A stretch of DNA of 42,527 nt, from the NCBI RefSeq assembly GCF_907164965.1, contig NZ_CAJRAM010000036.1:1-42527 (forward strand), in the 5' to 3' direction. This document shows positions 34,200-42,527 of this stretch, piece by piece. The notes below the pieces were generated by a model. It ran no database searches, was not told the DNA's origin, and saw only the letters and a program-made list of their open reading frames with translations. Position numbers and translations under genes: made by a program. The stretch's first letter is position 1; the number at the start of each line of letters is the position of its first letter. Origin of the DNA: Coxiella endosymbiont of Ornithodoros maritimus (GTDB taxonomy: Bacteria > Pseudomonadota > Gammaproteobacteria > Coxiellales > Coxiellaceae).

Positions 34200-36844
34200 A
34201 AAATCGATATCATTGAACGCCTCCTACATTTAAGGATAAGTGGAAATTAATTCATCTTTTTATTGAGCAACAAGGGGAGTGGAAAAAAACAAGAGTCGGT
34301 TTCCCATTTGGCCTCGAGTATTCGCATTCATCCATTTTTTCATTCTAATAATATCCCTGTCGAAGGAAATGATTGGAAAGGGAGGCTTCAATTTTTATTC
34401 GCTCGAGGGATTAGAGAATTTGAAAGAATTTTAGGAGCTCGGGAATCCAAAGTATTAAATTTAGGCTTCACCCCTCGAAAGGCAGAGGTGGAAATTTTAA
34501 AAGACCGCGGTATGCTGGAAGATGAAATTTTTGTAAAGAAACGACATTATTTTATTGTTCAGTCTGGATCCACAAGACTTAAGTATGCCCCCTGGTAGGG
34601 AGGTAAGTTCCCAGTCCCACTAATAAGCACGAAGGAAGTGGACTCGATGAATTTTTAATGGAAGTAGGGGCGAATGATCAGACCCCAAAAAATTGGATTT
34701 ATTGCAATGCTCGGTTCATAAATCCAAAAGCAGAGTTGCAGAAAAAAAAGAAGCTTTTGAAAAAATTTGACGAGACGCTTAGCTCACGCCCCCTGGGTTC
34801 GAGAAAGAGCTCAACTGTCGTTAAAATATCGGGGTGTTAAAATAACCTTTCAGGATTTTGAGGAAGAAGTAAATCAAATTGTTACAAAAGATAAAAATGA
34901 GATTATGGAGCACGAGATGTGGCTAGATAAAGTTAAAAACTGTATTTATTTGATTTCCATCATAGGCTTTGGTGAACTGATTGTCAAGGGAGTTCAAGAA
35001 AGAAAATGGTAGAAAGTTTTGTTAGGTGGTCTCCATTTTTCAATTGACGGATGATAGTTGTGGGAGACCGGGATAGCCTCGCTAGCGTCGTAAGGGATGA
35101 AGAGGAGGTAGGGGAAGGAAGCTTTAGCACGGGAAGGATTTACTGCTTCTCGCTTATCAGCACGGGAAAAGATGGCAGCCTTTTCAGTTAGAATACCACT
35201 AGAAAAATTAGGTCTTTTTCTCGCCGATGTGCCAAAAGAAGGGGTTATCAATTTAAATCAAAATTCCTTTATAACTATGCCGAAAGTCGTTGTGAACTCT
35301 CCTTCCGAGGTCCCCGTTGTTGAGCCTCTCAACTAGTCTATCTCTCTGATGAGAAACGATTGGCGGCTGTGGAGCTGGAGTGAAAGTTTTATCATGAAAT
35401 TGATTCTTAGATGGGGGGTGGATTATAGAAAACCTTGGATTTTTAAAAGTTCTGATGAGCTGGCTAAGTTTACCGTGACTTGATTGAGAAGCCGAGAACG
35501 ATATTCTCTTATTGAACCTTGATCCGAAGCAGAGTTAAAACAGCGATGTATGGTTATAGAAACGCTGGAATTTTTTAAGGATCCTGATAATTTTTCAATT
35601 CATTTTAATTTCCTTGAAGATTTTGATAAGTGTTTCAAGTTGGATGAAAGTTCTGAAAGCATTGGAGTTGAGTTGCTGCATTTTTATCACACTTAGTACC
35701 AAAAGAGCCCTACTCTAAGAAGAATGTTTAATAAATTACGGCCAAGACTCCCGAAGAGAACGTCTGGTGTATCGTGGTTACATCAAAACGTTGTAGCTGT
35801 GCTGATTTTAGGATGAAAACCGTTTATTTAAATCGCCGAATCGAAGAGTGAGGAGTACGCTATTTGGGTGATGACCACTTTGGAAATCTGTCTTATGAAG
35901 GGCAGCCGTTCCAACGATTCCGAAACCTTATTCATGAAATAGTGCATCCATTAATGGGAAAAGACGACTTAGCTTCGCTCCATATTCAAAATGAGTTAAC
36001 TGCCTTAGTTCGACGAAATCCTGCTCTTGATAGTGCTGCGCATCGGGAGGGGTAGTTTGGTCCACGGATATCGATGGATTCACCGGTAGCACAACGCATC
36101 TCCCATCGATTTTATGAGCCCGATCGGGATATAAGTATAGAAACATATAAGGTCTCGGATGGTGGAAGAAAATAGTTATTTGGACAAAAAACTTGACACA
36201 GCCATACCCATCGAGGAATTTAAATATGTTGGCGGCGAGGAACTCGATAAACGCTATGCTGTTCGGATAGTGCAAGATTTTTCGATCGACTACTACGCCT
36301 CCCATACCAGAACGTTCTTTCTTAACCCGCTTTTTTCCATCTTCTTTAAGAGTGAGGAGGTGGAACTGTTAGAAGAGTTAAAAGGCTTCTTTTTCGTACT
36401 TTAAAATGAGAGTCCTACTTTTAGAGATCTTTTTGATATCCAATATTCGGCGACGATAGTGGGTGAAACGGAACGGTTCGAATTTATTAGTTTGAAATTA
36501 GGATAAACCGTTGCTTCAGAAAAAATAAAGCTATTTATCTTAATAGAAGATAGCGCCTCTTATTTGTCAGATAAAGGTATTATTCCTGTTGAAAAAAGCG
36601 ACGTTCCTTAATGAAAATGCCCTCATTATTGGCTAATAAAAAGTTGGGAGAAATACCCTTCTTGGAGCTTCAATTTAGTAATCGTGGTTTTATACCACAG
36701 CTAACCGATCAGATTCTTCAAGAAGCGGGAATGAGTCAGTATTCCAGACAGTTAGCAGAGGCCTTCATTTTTCCTGGGAATATGGAAGGGGAAAAACAAT
36801 TACTCAGTTCTTGGGCTACATCGAGCCGTACGGCTACTTTTTAA
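34200..36844 (+). pseudogene. large decayed coding region of unknown function
   Basis: Plus-strand pieces with protein-like composition and many shifts and stops. Examples are KLIHLFIEQQGEWKKTRV (about 34240), FARGIREFERILGARESKVLNLG (about 34403-34470), LKYRGVKITFQDFEEEVNQIV, FSIHFNFLEDFDKCFKLDES (about 35600), FQRFRNLIHEIVHPLMGKDDL (HExxH at 35933-35947), VGGEELDKRYAVRIVQDFSIDYY, and PQLTDQILQEAGMSQYSRQLAEAF (about 36700). It could be one gene of over 800 codons or two. No family is recognised; a large effector is a guess. The preceding 33960-34199 holds only short fragments and no recognisable gene, and 36845-36973 holds nothing. Confidence 0.4.
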
Positions 36845-36973
36845 GATCGGTTACTGGCAGAAACAGCGTATTCTAAAATTCTAGAGAACGGCTGTTTTCC
36901 CCTTTCCTGTTTCAAGAGAGATAGGCGGTCCTTATTATTACTTAAAATTCAGTCAATAATATACAATAGATCG

Positions 36974-37964
36974 ATGCTAAACCGCCGTGTCTCAATTGCC
37001 CCGATGATGGGATGTACCAATAATCGCCATTTCCGCATGTTCATGCGCCAGATCTCTCGGCACGTGCTGTTTTATACGGAAATGGTCACAACCGGCGCTT
37101 TGCTCAAGAGGAAGCGGCAGCGCTGTTTGGACTATTCACCCGAAGAGCATCTCTTGCTACTGCAAGTGGGCGCTTCAGACCCTCAATCATTAGCGCTTTG
37201 CGCCCCGTCTGGCAGAAGAAAAGGGTTTTGAGGAAATTAATTTAAATGTAGGGTGCCCGAGCGGAAGAGTGACAGCTGGCCGATTTGGTGCTTCTCTGTT
37301 AAAAAAAGCAGAATTAGTGGCTGATTGTGTGGTTGCCATGAGTGCGGAGGCAAATATTCCAGTTTCAGTTAAGACCCGGACAGGGGTGGACGATCAAGAG
37401 AGCTATGAGCATTTATACCATTTTGTAAAAACCGTTGCTGAGGCAGGCTGTCGGATTTTTATTATTTATGCGCGCAAACCGTGGCCAAACGGTTTAAGTC
37501 CTGCGGAAAATCGTACCGTTCCCCCGCTCGCGTGCCTGATGGTGTATCAGCTTAAACGGGATTTTTCGTGGTTAGAAATTATCATTAATGGAGGAATTAA
37601 AACGATTGAAGCAAATTAACAGTCATTTGCAGGAAGTAGACGGGGTAATGATCGGACGAGAGGCCTATGCTAATCCGCTATTCTGCGCCTCCTTTGATGA
37701 TGATTTGCCTAAGCCAACCTTTCGCTAAGGAGTGCTTGAAAAAAAACACGCCATTGACCCCGAAAAGGGTTTTATTGCGGCATCTGTCTTATGTGACAAA
37801 ACAATTGGCGAACGGTGTTCCCCTGTATCATGCTTCGTCACTTGAATGGTTTGTTTCAAGGACAGCCCTGCGCGAAAAAATGGCGTCGGTTTTTTCATGA
37901 AAATACCCGACAAGAGGACCAATCCATCGTGACAATTATCGATAGGTCGCTGATGAGCCCTTAG
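36974..37964 (+). pseudogene. dusA: tRNA-dihydrouridine synthase DusA, inactivated
   Basis: All DusA blocks are present across several frames: MLNRRVSIAPMMGCTN and LFYTEMVTTGALL, then [15 protein letters not shown] after a shift near 37210-37220 ([10 protein letters not shown] is the flavin-enzyme signature with its cysteine). [45 protein letters not shown] and VDGVMIGREAYANP follow. The final frame gives MLRHLNGLFQGQPCAKKWRRFF and IDRSLMSP before the stop at 37962-37964. At least four frame changes make it non-functional. DusA normally reduces U20 in the tRNA D-loop. Confidence 0.88.
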
Positions 37965-38008
37965 AAATGAAATGATTATTTTTTATTTTCAGGCTAAGCG
38001 TTAGCGGC

Positions 38009-38212
38009 TTAGCGTTTCGCATATTTCTTGCGGAAACGTTCGACGCGCCCGGCAGTATCCACCATTTTTTGTTGACCAGTGTAGAAGGGATGGCAGGCTG
38101 AGCAGATTTCAAGGTGAAGCTCACGGTCCAAAGTAGACCCGGTCATAAAGGTGTTGCCGCAACTGCAAGTTACTTTAATTTGTTTATAAGGAGGATGTAT
38201 GTTTTCCTTCAT
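38009..38212 (-). CDS. rpmE: 50S ribosomal protein L31 (zinc-binding form)
   Basis: A 67-residue protein beginning [22 protein letters not shown]. Cysteines 16, 18, 37 and 40 form the zinc site of the C+ type L31. [24 protein letters not shown] is the conserved second half. A GGAGG ribosome-binding site lies just upstream on the minus strand. A strong promoter is found at 38260-38288. It remains intact between two dead genes. Confidence 0.96.
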   Translation of the reverse strand: MKENIHPPYKQIKVTCSCGNTFMTGSTLDRELHLEICSACHPFYTGQQKMVDTAGRVERFRKKYAKR

Positions 38213-38259
38213 GGCACTTTCTCAAAATTAACTGATGTTTCAGGCATCGGAATCGCTGA

Positions 38260-38288
38260 ACTATAGTCTAATTTTCTCTCCGTGACAA
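38260..38288 (-). promoter_or_regulatory. sigma70-type promoter of rpmE
   Basis: On the minus strand TTGTCA (38288-38283), a 17-base spacer and TATAGT (38265-38260) stand about 48 bases before the rpmE start. Hexamers and spacing are near consensus. Confidence 0.65.
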
Positions 38289-38331
38289 GCGGCTTTTCAC
38301 TGATGGTTAAAAATGGTAATCTGGGGCGGCT

Positions 38332-39410
38332 ATGGACGATCTAACTAAATAAGGGCCGTTCCCCCCCCCATACTGGCCCGTGGGTTATTTGCGGATTAAG
38401 GGCTCTTTTCTATTTTTATGCTTATCTGCTTCGCGTTCTCCCCAGCGTGATTGCTCCGTACTTGCTGATTACCTACCGGCTCGATGCCATTTCCCTCAGT
38501 AATTTGGCGGGTATTTACTATTACGTCTATATGCCGATGCAAATTATCGTAGGGATTTTGTTGGAGCGTTTTAATCCCCGAATTCTATTGGCAAGCGCCC
38601 TGGTTGCCTGTGGTTTCGGCAATTTTTTATTTTCAAACTCTGAAAGTCTGCTGCTTACTTATATCGGGCGATTTTTCGTCGGGTTGAGCTCAGCCTTTGC
38701 GTTTATTGGGGTGTTAAAGATGGCTTGTATTTACCTCCCTACTTATCGATTCGTTTTTATCACGGGAACAATTACCTCATGCGGTAGGTTGCCTATTATT
38801 TATTCCTTTGGTTGGATTTGCAGACTTTTGGGGCGTCTCTTATTTAGTAGGTGTTTATCATTTGTCGCCGCCGATTGCAGCCGAAGGTATTTGCTTAATC
38901 TATTTAGGTTGGTTTTGCGGAGCGCCGTTTGTAGGATGGATTTCAGACAGTCTCAAATCTCGACGAGTGCCTCTAACGGTGGGAGCCACTTTTTCCGCCA
39001 TCTTGTTATCTGTGATTCTCTATGTGCCCAATTTAACTCATGAATTATTATTTTTATCGTTATTTTTTATAGGCTTATTTGGCAGAGCGCAAGTGATTGT
39101 CTTTTCTATCAGTCGAGAATTAAGCCCTCATCCATTAACCGCAACAGGCATTGCTTTAACCAATACCGTTGTAACATTTTCTGGGGTTTCTCTTTCGTTT
39201 ATAAGTGTTTTATTGAATTTATCTTGGTCGGATTACGCCATTAATCGAATTTCATTTTACGCTTAGAATTATCAATTAGCTTTAGGCATATTACCGCTGA
39301 GTTTAATTGTCGCTGTTTTTTTAACTTTTTATCTAGAGGAGACTAATTGTAAGCGCCTGACTGAAATGACTACTCAAAAAGGAAAAGAAATTTCGGGTAT
39401 TTGTAGTTAA
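38332..39410 (+). pseudogene. major facilitator superfamily transporter, inactivated
   Basis: The ATG at 38332 is followed after six codons by TAA. A run of nine C (38361-38369) marks a likely slippage site, after which the frame reads LRALFYFYAYLLRVLPSVIAPYLL and then IYYYVYMPMQIIVGILLERFNPRILLASAL, the first MFS helices. A further shift near 38790 leads to GFADFWGVSYLVGVYHLSP and later FLSLFFIGLFGRAQVIVFSISRELSPHPLTATGIALTNTVVTFSG. A stop at 39264-39266 precedes an in-frame continuation LGILPLSLIVAVFLTFYLEETN ending at 39410. The substrate cannot be told. Confidence 0.8.
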
Positions 39411-39426
39411 GGTAAAAACAAGAAAT

Positions 39427-39699
39427 TTAACTTTTGGCTGCCCTTGCGAGTATTTGTAAAGCGTGAATATCTGTTTTCATTAAATCGGCCAAAGCTTCGT
39501 AAACTAATCGATGGCATTCGATAAGATTTTTATTTTTAAACGCCTTTGCCGTGATTTCTACTTTAAAATGGCCTTTCCCTTCTTTGGCGAAGGGGTGGCC
39601 GATGTGATAACGGCTTTCATCGGTTACGATTAATTTTTCAGGATTAAAAACTTCTGTGAGTCGTTTTTGAATCCGGTTGGCTTGTTGTTGGTGGTTCAT
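39427..39699 (-). CDS. bolA: BolA family protein
   Basis: From ATG 39699 the product is 90 residues: IQKRLTEVFNPEKLIVTDESRYHIGH, then HFKVEITAKAFKNKNLIECHRLVYEALADLM and DIHALQILARAA. This is the BolA fold (HxGH type, RH-like ECHR site). BolA proteins act with monothiol glutaredoxins in iron-sulfur traffic and in stress gene control. The longer open frame to 39801 only reads across yciI. It overlaps the yciI end by 56 bases and is the last gene of the yciB-yciI-bolA operon. Confidence 0.85.
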   Translation of the reverse strand: MNHQQQANRIQKRLTEVFNPEKLIVTDESRYHIGHPFAKEGKGHFKVEITAKAFKNKNLIECHRLVYEALADLMKTDIHALQILARAAKS

Positions 39700-40009
39700 G
39701 GGCGTCAAGGAAAACTTTTTTAAAGGGACAAATGGTAACGCGAGAATAGATATTGCCTGTAACATAAGGGTCGGCTGCTGCCCATTCCCTAGCAACATCA
39801 ATATTTTCGAATTCTGCTACGATGAGTGAGCCTTTGACACCGCTGACGATAGGATTTTCATTATCTTCATTTAATAGCGGGTCAGCGAGTAGAAAGCGAT
39901 TTTTTTCGTGTAATTTTTTTAATCGTAGTAAATAGGCCTCTCGAACGCTTCGGCGGCGTTCAAAGCTATCGTCACAATCTTCACAATAAATGCCGTAGTA
40001 CATCATCAT
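39644..40009 (-). CDS. yciI: YciI family protein with extended C-terminus
   Basis: A 121-residue dimeric ferredoxin-like protein. It shows MYYGIYCEDCDDSFERRRSVREAYLLRL, GSLIVAEFENIDVAREWAAADPYV and VTICPFKKVF, the YciI signatures. Typical members end near PFKKVF (about 98 residues); this one runs a further 20 residues through the start of bolA. The start overlaps the yciB stop by 4 bases. Biochemical role is unsettled in most bacteria. Confidence 0.85.
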   Translation of the reverse strand: MMMYYGIYCEDCDDSFERRRSVREAYLLRLKKLHEKNRFLLADPLLNEDNENPIVSGVKGSLIVAEFENIDVAREWAAADPYVTGNIYSRVTICPFKKVFLDAHEPPTTSQPDSKTTHRSF

Positions 40010-40551
40010 TTGTTATTCGTTTTTAAGTTTTGGGTATGTCGGGTAATATAAAAAGCTTGCCCGAGGATGAAAATTAATATCAGCGCTAAAGTGGCGAACA
40101 ATTTAAAATTGACCCACGTATTAGTATCAAAATTATAAACGACAAATAGATTTAAAACGCCGAGAACTAAAAAAAATAAAGCCCAGCTTAAATTTAAACG
40201 CGACCACGTTTTCGCAGGTAACTCGATTTTTTCTTTTAGTATTCGATGCACGAGGGTGTGTTTTCCAAAAAAATGGCTAGCGAACAACACAATGGCAAAT
40301 ATCCAATAAACGATTGTGGGTTTCCATTTAATAAAAATGGCGTTGTGAAAAACCAGCGTGAAGCTGCCAAGAAATAGGATAAAGATTAACGCAATCACAT
40401 GAAATTTTTCGAAGCGACGGAAATGAATCCAATAAGTGCCGACTTGTAAAGCAGAAGCCACCATTGCTGCTGCCGTGGCAATATAGATACCCCAGAATTT
40501 ATAAGCAATAAAAAAACAAATGATGGGAAAGTAATCAAATAAAAATTTCAT
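40006..40551 (-). CDS. yciB: inner-membrane protein YciB (intracellular septation A family)
   Basis: A 181-residue protein with about five membrane segments. It starts MKFLFDYFPIICFFIAYKFWGIYIATAAAM, a highly typical YciB beginning. FIKWKPTIVYWIFAIVLFASHFFGK and TWSRLNLSWALFFLVLGVLNLFVVY complete the match. In E. coli it interacts with envelope and division proteins. First gene of a three-gene minus-strand operon, divergent from yciO with only 53 bases between. Confidence 0.93.
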   Translation of the reverse strand: MKFLFDYFPIICFFIAYKFWGIYIATAAAMVASALQVGTYWIHFRRFEKFHVIALIFILFLGSFTLVFHNAIFIKWKPTIVYWIFAIVLFASHFFGKHTLVHRILKEKIELPAKTWSRLNLSWALFFLVLGVLNLFVVYNFDTNTWVNFKLFATLALILIFILGQAFYITRHTQNLKTNNK

Positions 40552-40604
40552 AGGGTAAAAGAGCCTCTCTGCTTTTGCCCTACGTAATATACTATCATTA
40601 AGCT

Positions 40605-41219
40605 ATGGCGACAATTCATATTCATCCTGACGATCCCCAGGCGCGGCTGGTTAAGCAGGTGGTAGAAACCTTTAGGGCTGGGGGCGTCCTCGTGTATCCT
40701 ACCGATTCGGGGTATGCCTTGGGATGTGGTTTAGGAAACAAGTCAGGGACCGAGCGCATTCGTCGGCTACGCCAATTAAATAAAGTTCATCCGTTTACGC
40801 TGTTGTGCCGTGATTTATCCGAAATTGCTGTGTATGCACGAATTACTAACCCCGTTTTTCGATTTTTAAAAGCGCATACGCCAGGCCCTTATACTTTCAT
40901 CTTATCGGCGACGCGGGCAGTCCCCCGGCAATTACAACACCCTAAACGGAAAACGATCGGTATCCGAGTGCCCGATCATCGAGTCATTCAGGCCATATTG
41001 GAACAACTGCAGGAACCATTAATGAATGTCACTTTGATTTTTCCAGGAGAACAGTGGGCGCCTTCTGAGATCAGTGAAAGAGAACAGGAGTTAACCGCTC
41101 AAGTTGATTTAATTGTGAACAGCGGTGTTTGTGGGGTGGAGCCGACTACTGTGATTGATCTCGTTGACGGCGAACCAACTATTCTCCGTGAAGGAAAAGG
41201 CGATATCAGCGACATCTGA
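40605..41219 (+). CDS. yciO: YciO/YrdC/Sua5-type protein (threonylcarbamoyl-AMP synthase family)
   Basis: A 204-residue protein of the SUA5-YciO-YrdC family. VLVYPTDSGYALGCGLGNKSGTERIRRLRQL, HPFTLLCRDLSEI, AHTPGPYTFIL, RKTIGIRVPDH and VEPTTVIDLVDGEPTILREGKGD are the diagnostic blocks. The MATIHIHPDDPQ start and the next-door yciB favour the YciO branch over TsaC. Family members bind ATP, bicarbonate and threonine; the cellular role of YciO itself is less certain. Confidence 0.88.
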   Translation: MATIHIHPDDPQARLVKQVVETFRAGGVLVYPTDSGYALGCGLGNKSGTERIRRLRQLNKVHPFTLLCRDLSEIAVYARITNPVFRFLKAHTPGPYTFILSATRAVPRQLQHPKRKTIGIRVPDHRVIQAILEQLQEPLMNVTLIFPGEQWAPSEISEREQELTAQVDLIVNSGVCGVEPTTVIDLVDGEPTILREGKGDISDI

Positions 41220-41318
41220 GCTTTCTTCCATTATTTAGATGCCCCCTTTTATTGAAGTGTGTTATTTTTTAACTATCTATTTTTCCATTTTATTGCTAGT
41301 TTTTGAGATAAGATTAGA

Positions 41319-42284
41319 ATGAGTAACAAAAAATTCCTTTTTACCCTATCAATCACGGATGCTATTAGTTCTTATTTTTCTATCGGACCGTTGATTCATG
41401 AACCTAGAGCGGTATCAATTGGTAAAATTAACCAAGTTTGGAAAATAGAAATGAAAAAAGGACATTTCGCTTTAAAGCGAGCATCAACCAAGCGCCCTTG
41501 TGAAGAAACTGAAAAAATCGCTCGCTATTTGCAGCAAGCAAAATTGCCTGTTGTTACGGCCTTAAAAGGGGTCCGTATTATTTTTAACTGTTTGAGTGGG
41601 TAGAAGGAAAGGTATAATGTCCATCGATGAAATATTACCACAACAAGCAGAGAAAATAGGGAGGTTGTTATTTAATTTCACCAGATGAATCTCACGCCTA
41701 GCCAATTTGATCTAACCGTTTTAAACGATTTATTTTATGATTATCCCTTCAATAAGGCAGAGTGGGTGTGTGCGGTTAATATGGAGTGTACCTTAAAAAT
41801 AAATAGCGGCGATAAACTTCAATCATTATTAGCGGAATTAATCGCCGTCAGCGAAGCAAGCCGGGAAGCAACAGCCAGACTAAAACCATTTCGCCTGATC
41901 AGTCATCGCGATATCAGCTCTCAGAATATTATTTGGAACTCTGATGACGACCCTGTCATTATTGATTGGGGAATCAGCGGGACTTATCCCCCATGGTGGA
42001 GATGTTTGGAAGCGCGTTCGATTGGAGTGTGGTTCACTACGATAAAATCGATGACAAGATATAACGCCTTACTCTAAGGCTACCAGCAAGCCGGCGGATC
42101 AATCTCTCAGATACCACTTACCTTTGCTGTTTTAATGGGCACGTGGCTTAGCTGGCTGTTAATTAATTTGCAACGTTTTATAGCGGGAAAATGTCCCTAT
42201 CGGGCAGAAAAAGAAGTGATGCAGGCGGGGGCGTTGCTGACCTTCGAGGAGGTCTATTGTAAAGGCCGTTATTTAGGTGGATGA
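41319..42284 (+). pseudogene. aminoglycoside/choline kinase-like phosphotransferase, inactivated
   Basis: The first piece (41319-41603) reads VSIGKINQVWKIEMKKGHFALKRAS, the nucleotide-binding lobe. A shift near 41580 leads to FEWVEGKV and a stop; a further shift near 41620-41680 gives SIDEILPQQAEKIGRLLFNF and HQMNLTPSQFDL. The catalytic loop is LISHRDISSQNIIW with DDDPVIIDWG, the HxDxxxxN and D motifs of the APH/choline kinase fold. A stop at 42075-42077 precedes more readable sequence to 42284 (SWLLINLQRF, EVMQAGALL). Substrate unknown. The gene is dead. Confidence 0.78.
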
Positions 42285-42300
42285 GTTGTGTGTGAACGAC

Positions 42301-42480
42301 AAACTCTCGTCGTCCCCGCGCAGGTGCTTCCAATTGGCTGTAACAAATTTCATTTTATTAGACCTAACAGTCAACAACGAATAAGCAGCTGCGACTTGTC
42401 AAGTAGTTAAAAAAAGCCCGTCATCTTCGTGCGTAGGCTGCCTACCGACAGACAAAGAATCGAAGGCTTTGAGACGGCCG
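42301..42480. repeat. repeat debris at the window end
   Basis: ACTCTCGTCG followed by CCCCGCG and CAGG (42303-42326) repeats the left end of the GC-rich hairpin at 14841. Further on, GCCCGTCATC (about 42417) resembles the GTCATCC ends of the palindromic elements. No gene is visible from 42285 to 42527. Confidence 0.4.
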
Positions 42481-42527
42481 AAGCCACGGGGATTGTGAGT
42501 TTCCATCATGATATAAATAGCGTTCAG

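Noticed and set aside
35928-36305. Reverse open frame in the decayed region
   Set aside because: The plus strand has more protein-like blocks, including HExxH; the reverse frame looks antisense.
37993-38013. Terminator of rpmE (GCTAAGC/GCTTAGC hairpin)
   Set aside because: The hairpin includes the rpmE stop, and on the rpmE strand it is followed by A-rich rather than T-rich sequence.
1-42527. CRISPR arrays, tRNA or rRNA genes, complete insertion sequences
   Set aside because: No regularly spaced repeats, no cloverleaf-like segments and no transposase reading frame were found by eye on either strand.

Overview
The window reads as chromosomal DNA of a Coxiella-type gammaproteobacterium (order Legionellales). 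This is inferred from protein character, the ancestral gene orders kept here (comEC-msbA-lpxK; rpsF-rpsR-DUF2232-rplI-dnaB-alr; fimV-truA-accD-folC-dedD-cvpA-purF; yciB-yciI-bolA) and a mix of tight housekeeping operons with many broken accessory genes. I count about 30 intact protein genes and about 16 recognisable pseudogenes. Such heavy, recent decay fits a host-restricted lineage: C. burnetii itself or, perhaps more likely, a tick-associated Coxiella relative. The sequence alone does not decide which.

Layout. 1-3.3 kb: ruined ComEC gene, then msbA and lpxK (lipid A export and phosphorylation). 3.3-5.3 kb (minus strand): NAD synthetase and a DUF498 protein. 5.5-7.8 kb: a shattered ankyrin-repeat gene of the kind that encodes Dot/Icm effectors. 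8.0-13.1 kb: ribosomal and replication operon (S6, S18, DUF2232 membrane protein, L9, DnaB, Alr, SdhE) with a good sigma70 promoter and a MITE between rplI and dnaB. 13.0-14.8 kb (minus strand): YbaK-type deacylase pseudogene containing a perfect 52-bp palindrome, uridine kinase, and an Smr-domain pseudogene. 15.0-18.3 kb: chorismate synthase broken by two opposite frameshifts, asd, and a MoeB/ThiF-rhodanese fusion. 18.5-19.1 kb: a second MITE with perfect 36-bp ends beside a possible minor-pilin remnant. 19.3-24.6 kb: typA, an unknown HAD-motif protein, coaBC and a patatin pseudogene. 24.6-26.3 kb (minus strand): three decayed redox and sulfur genes (persulfide dioxygenase-like, DsbA-like, DsbB-like). 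26.4-33.2 kb: the ancient fimV-purF cluster, intact. 33.2-37.0 kb: a decayed segment with a thyroglobulin type-1 domain gene, a frameshifted host-attachment protein and about 2.6 kb of unrecognised coding debris carrying an HExxH motif. 37.0-39.4 kb: dusA pseudogene, rpmE (minus), MFS pseudogene. 39.4-42.5 kb: bolA, yciI and yciB (minus), yciO (plus), and a kinase-like pseudogene followed by repeat debris.

The working genes cover envelope synthesis (MsbA, LpxK, Alr, AccD), translation (S6, S18, L9, L31, TruA, YciO, TypA), replication (DnaB) and cofactors or nucleotides (NadE, CoaBC, FolC, PurF, Udk). The lost genes are mostly those for DNA uptake, host interaction, redox folding, transport and tRNA or translation accessory functions. 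The most unusual items are the eukaryote-type thyroglobulin-1 domain with its CWCV core, the palindrome made by in-place inverted duplication, the MITE pair, the repeat-derived tail of DedD, and the double-frameshifted aroC. I found no RNA genes, CRISPR arrays or complete insertion sequences, and no convincing new multi-gene system.
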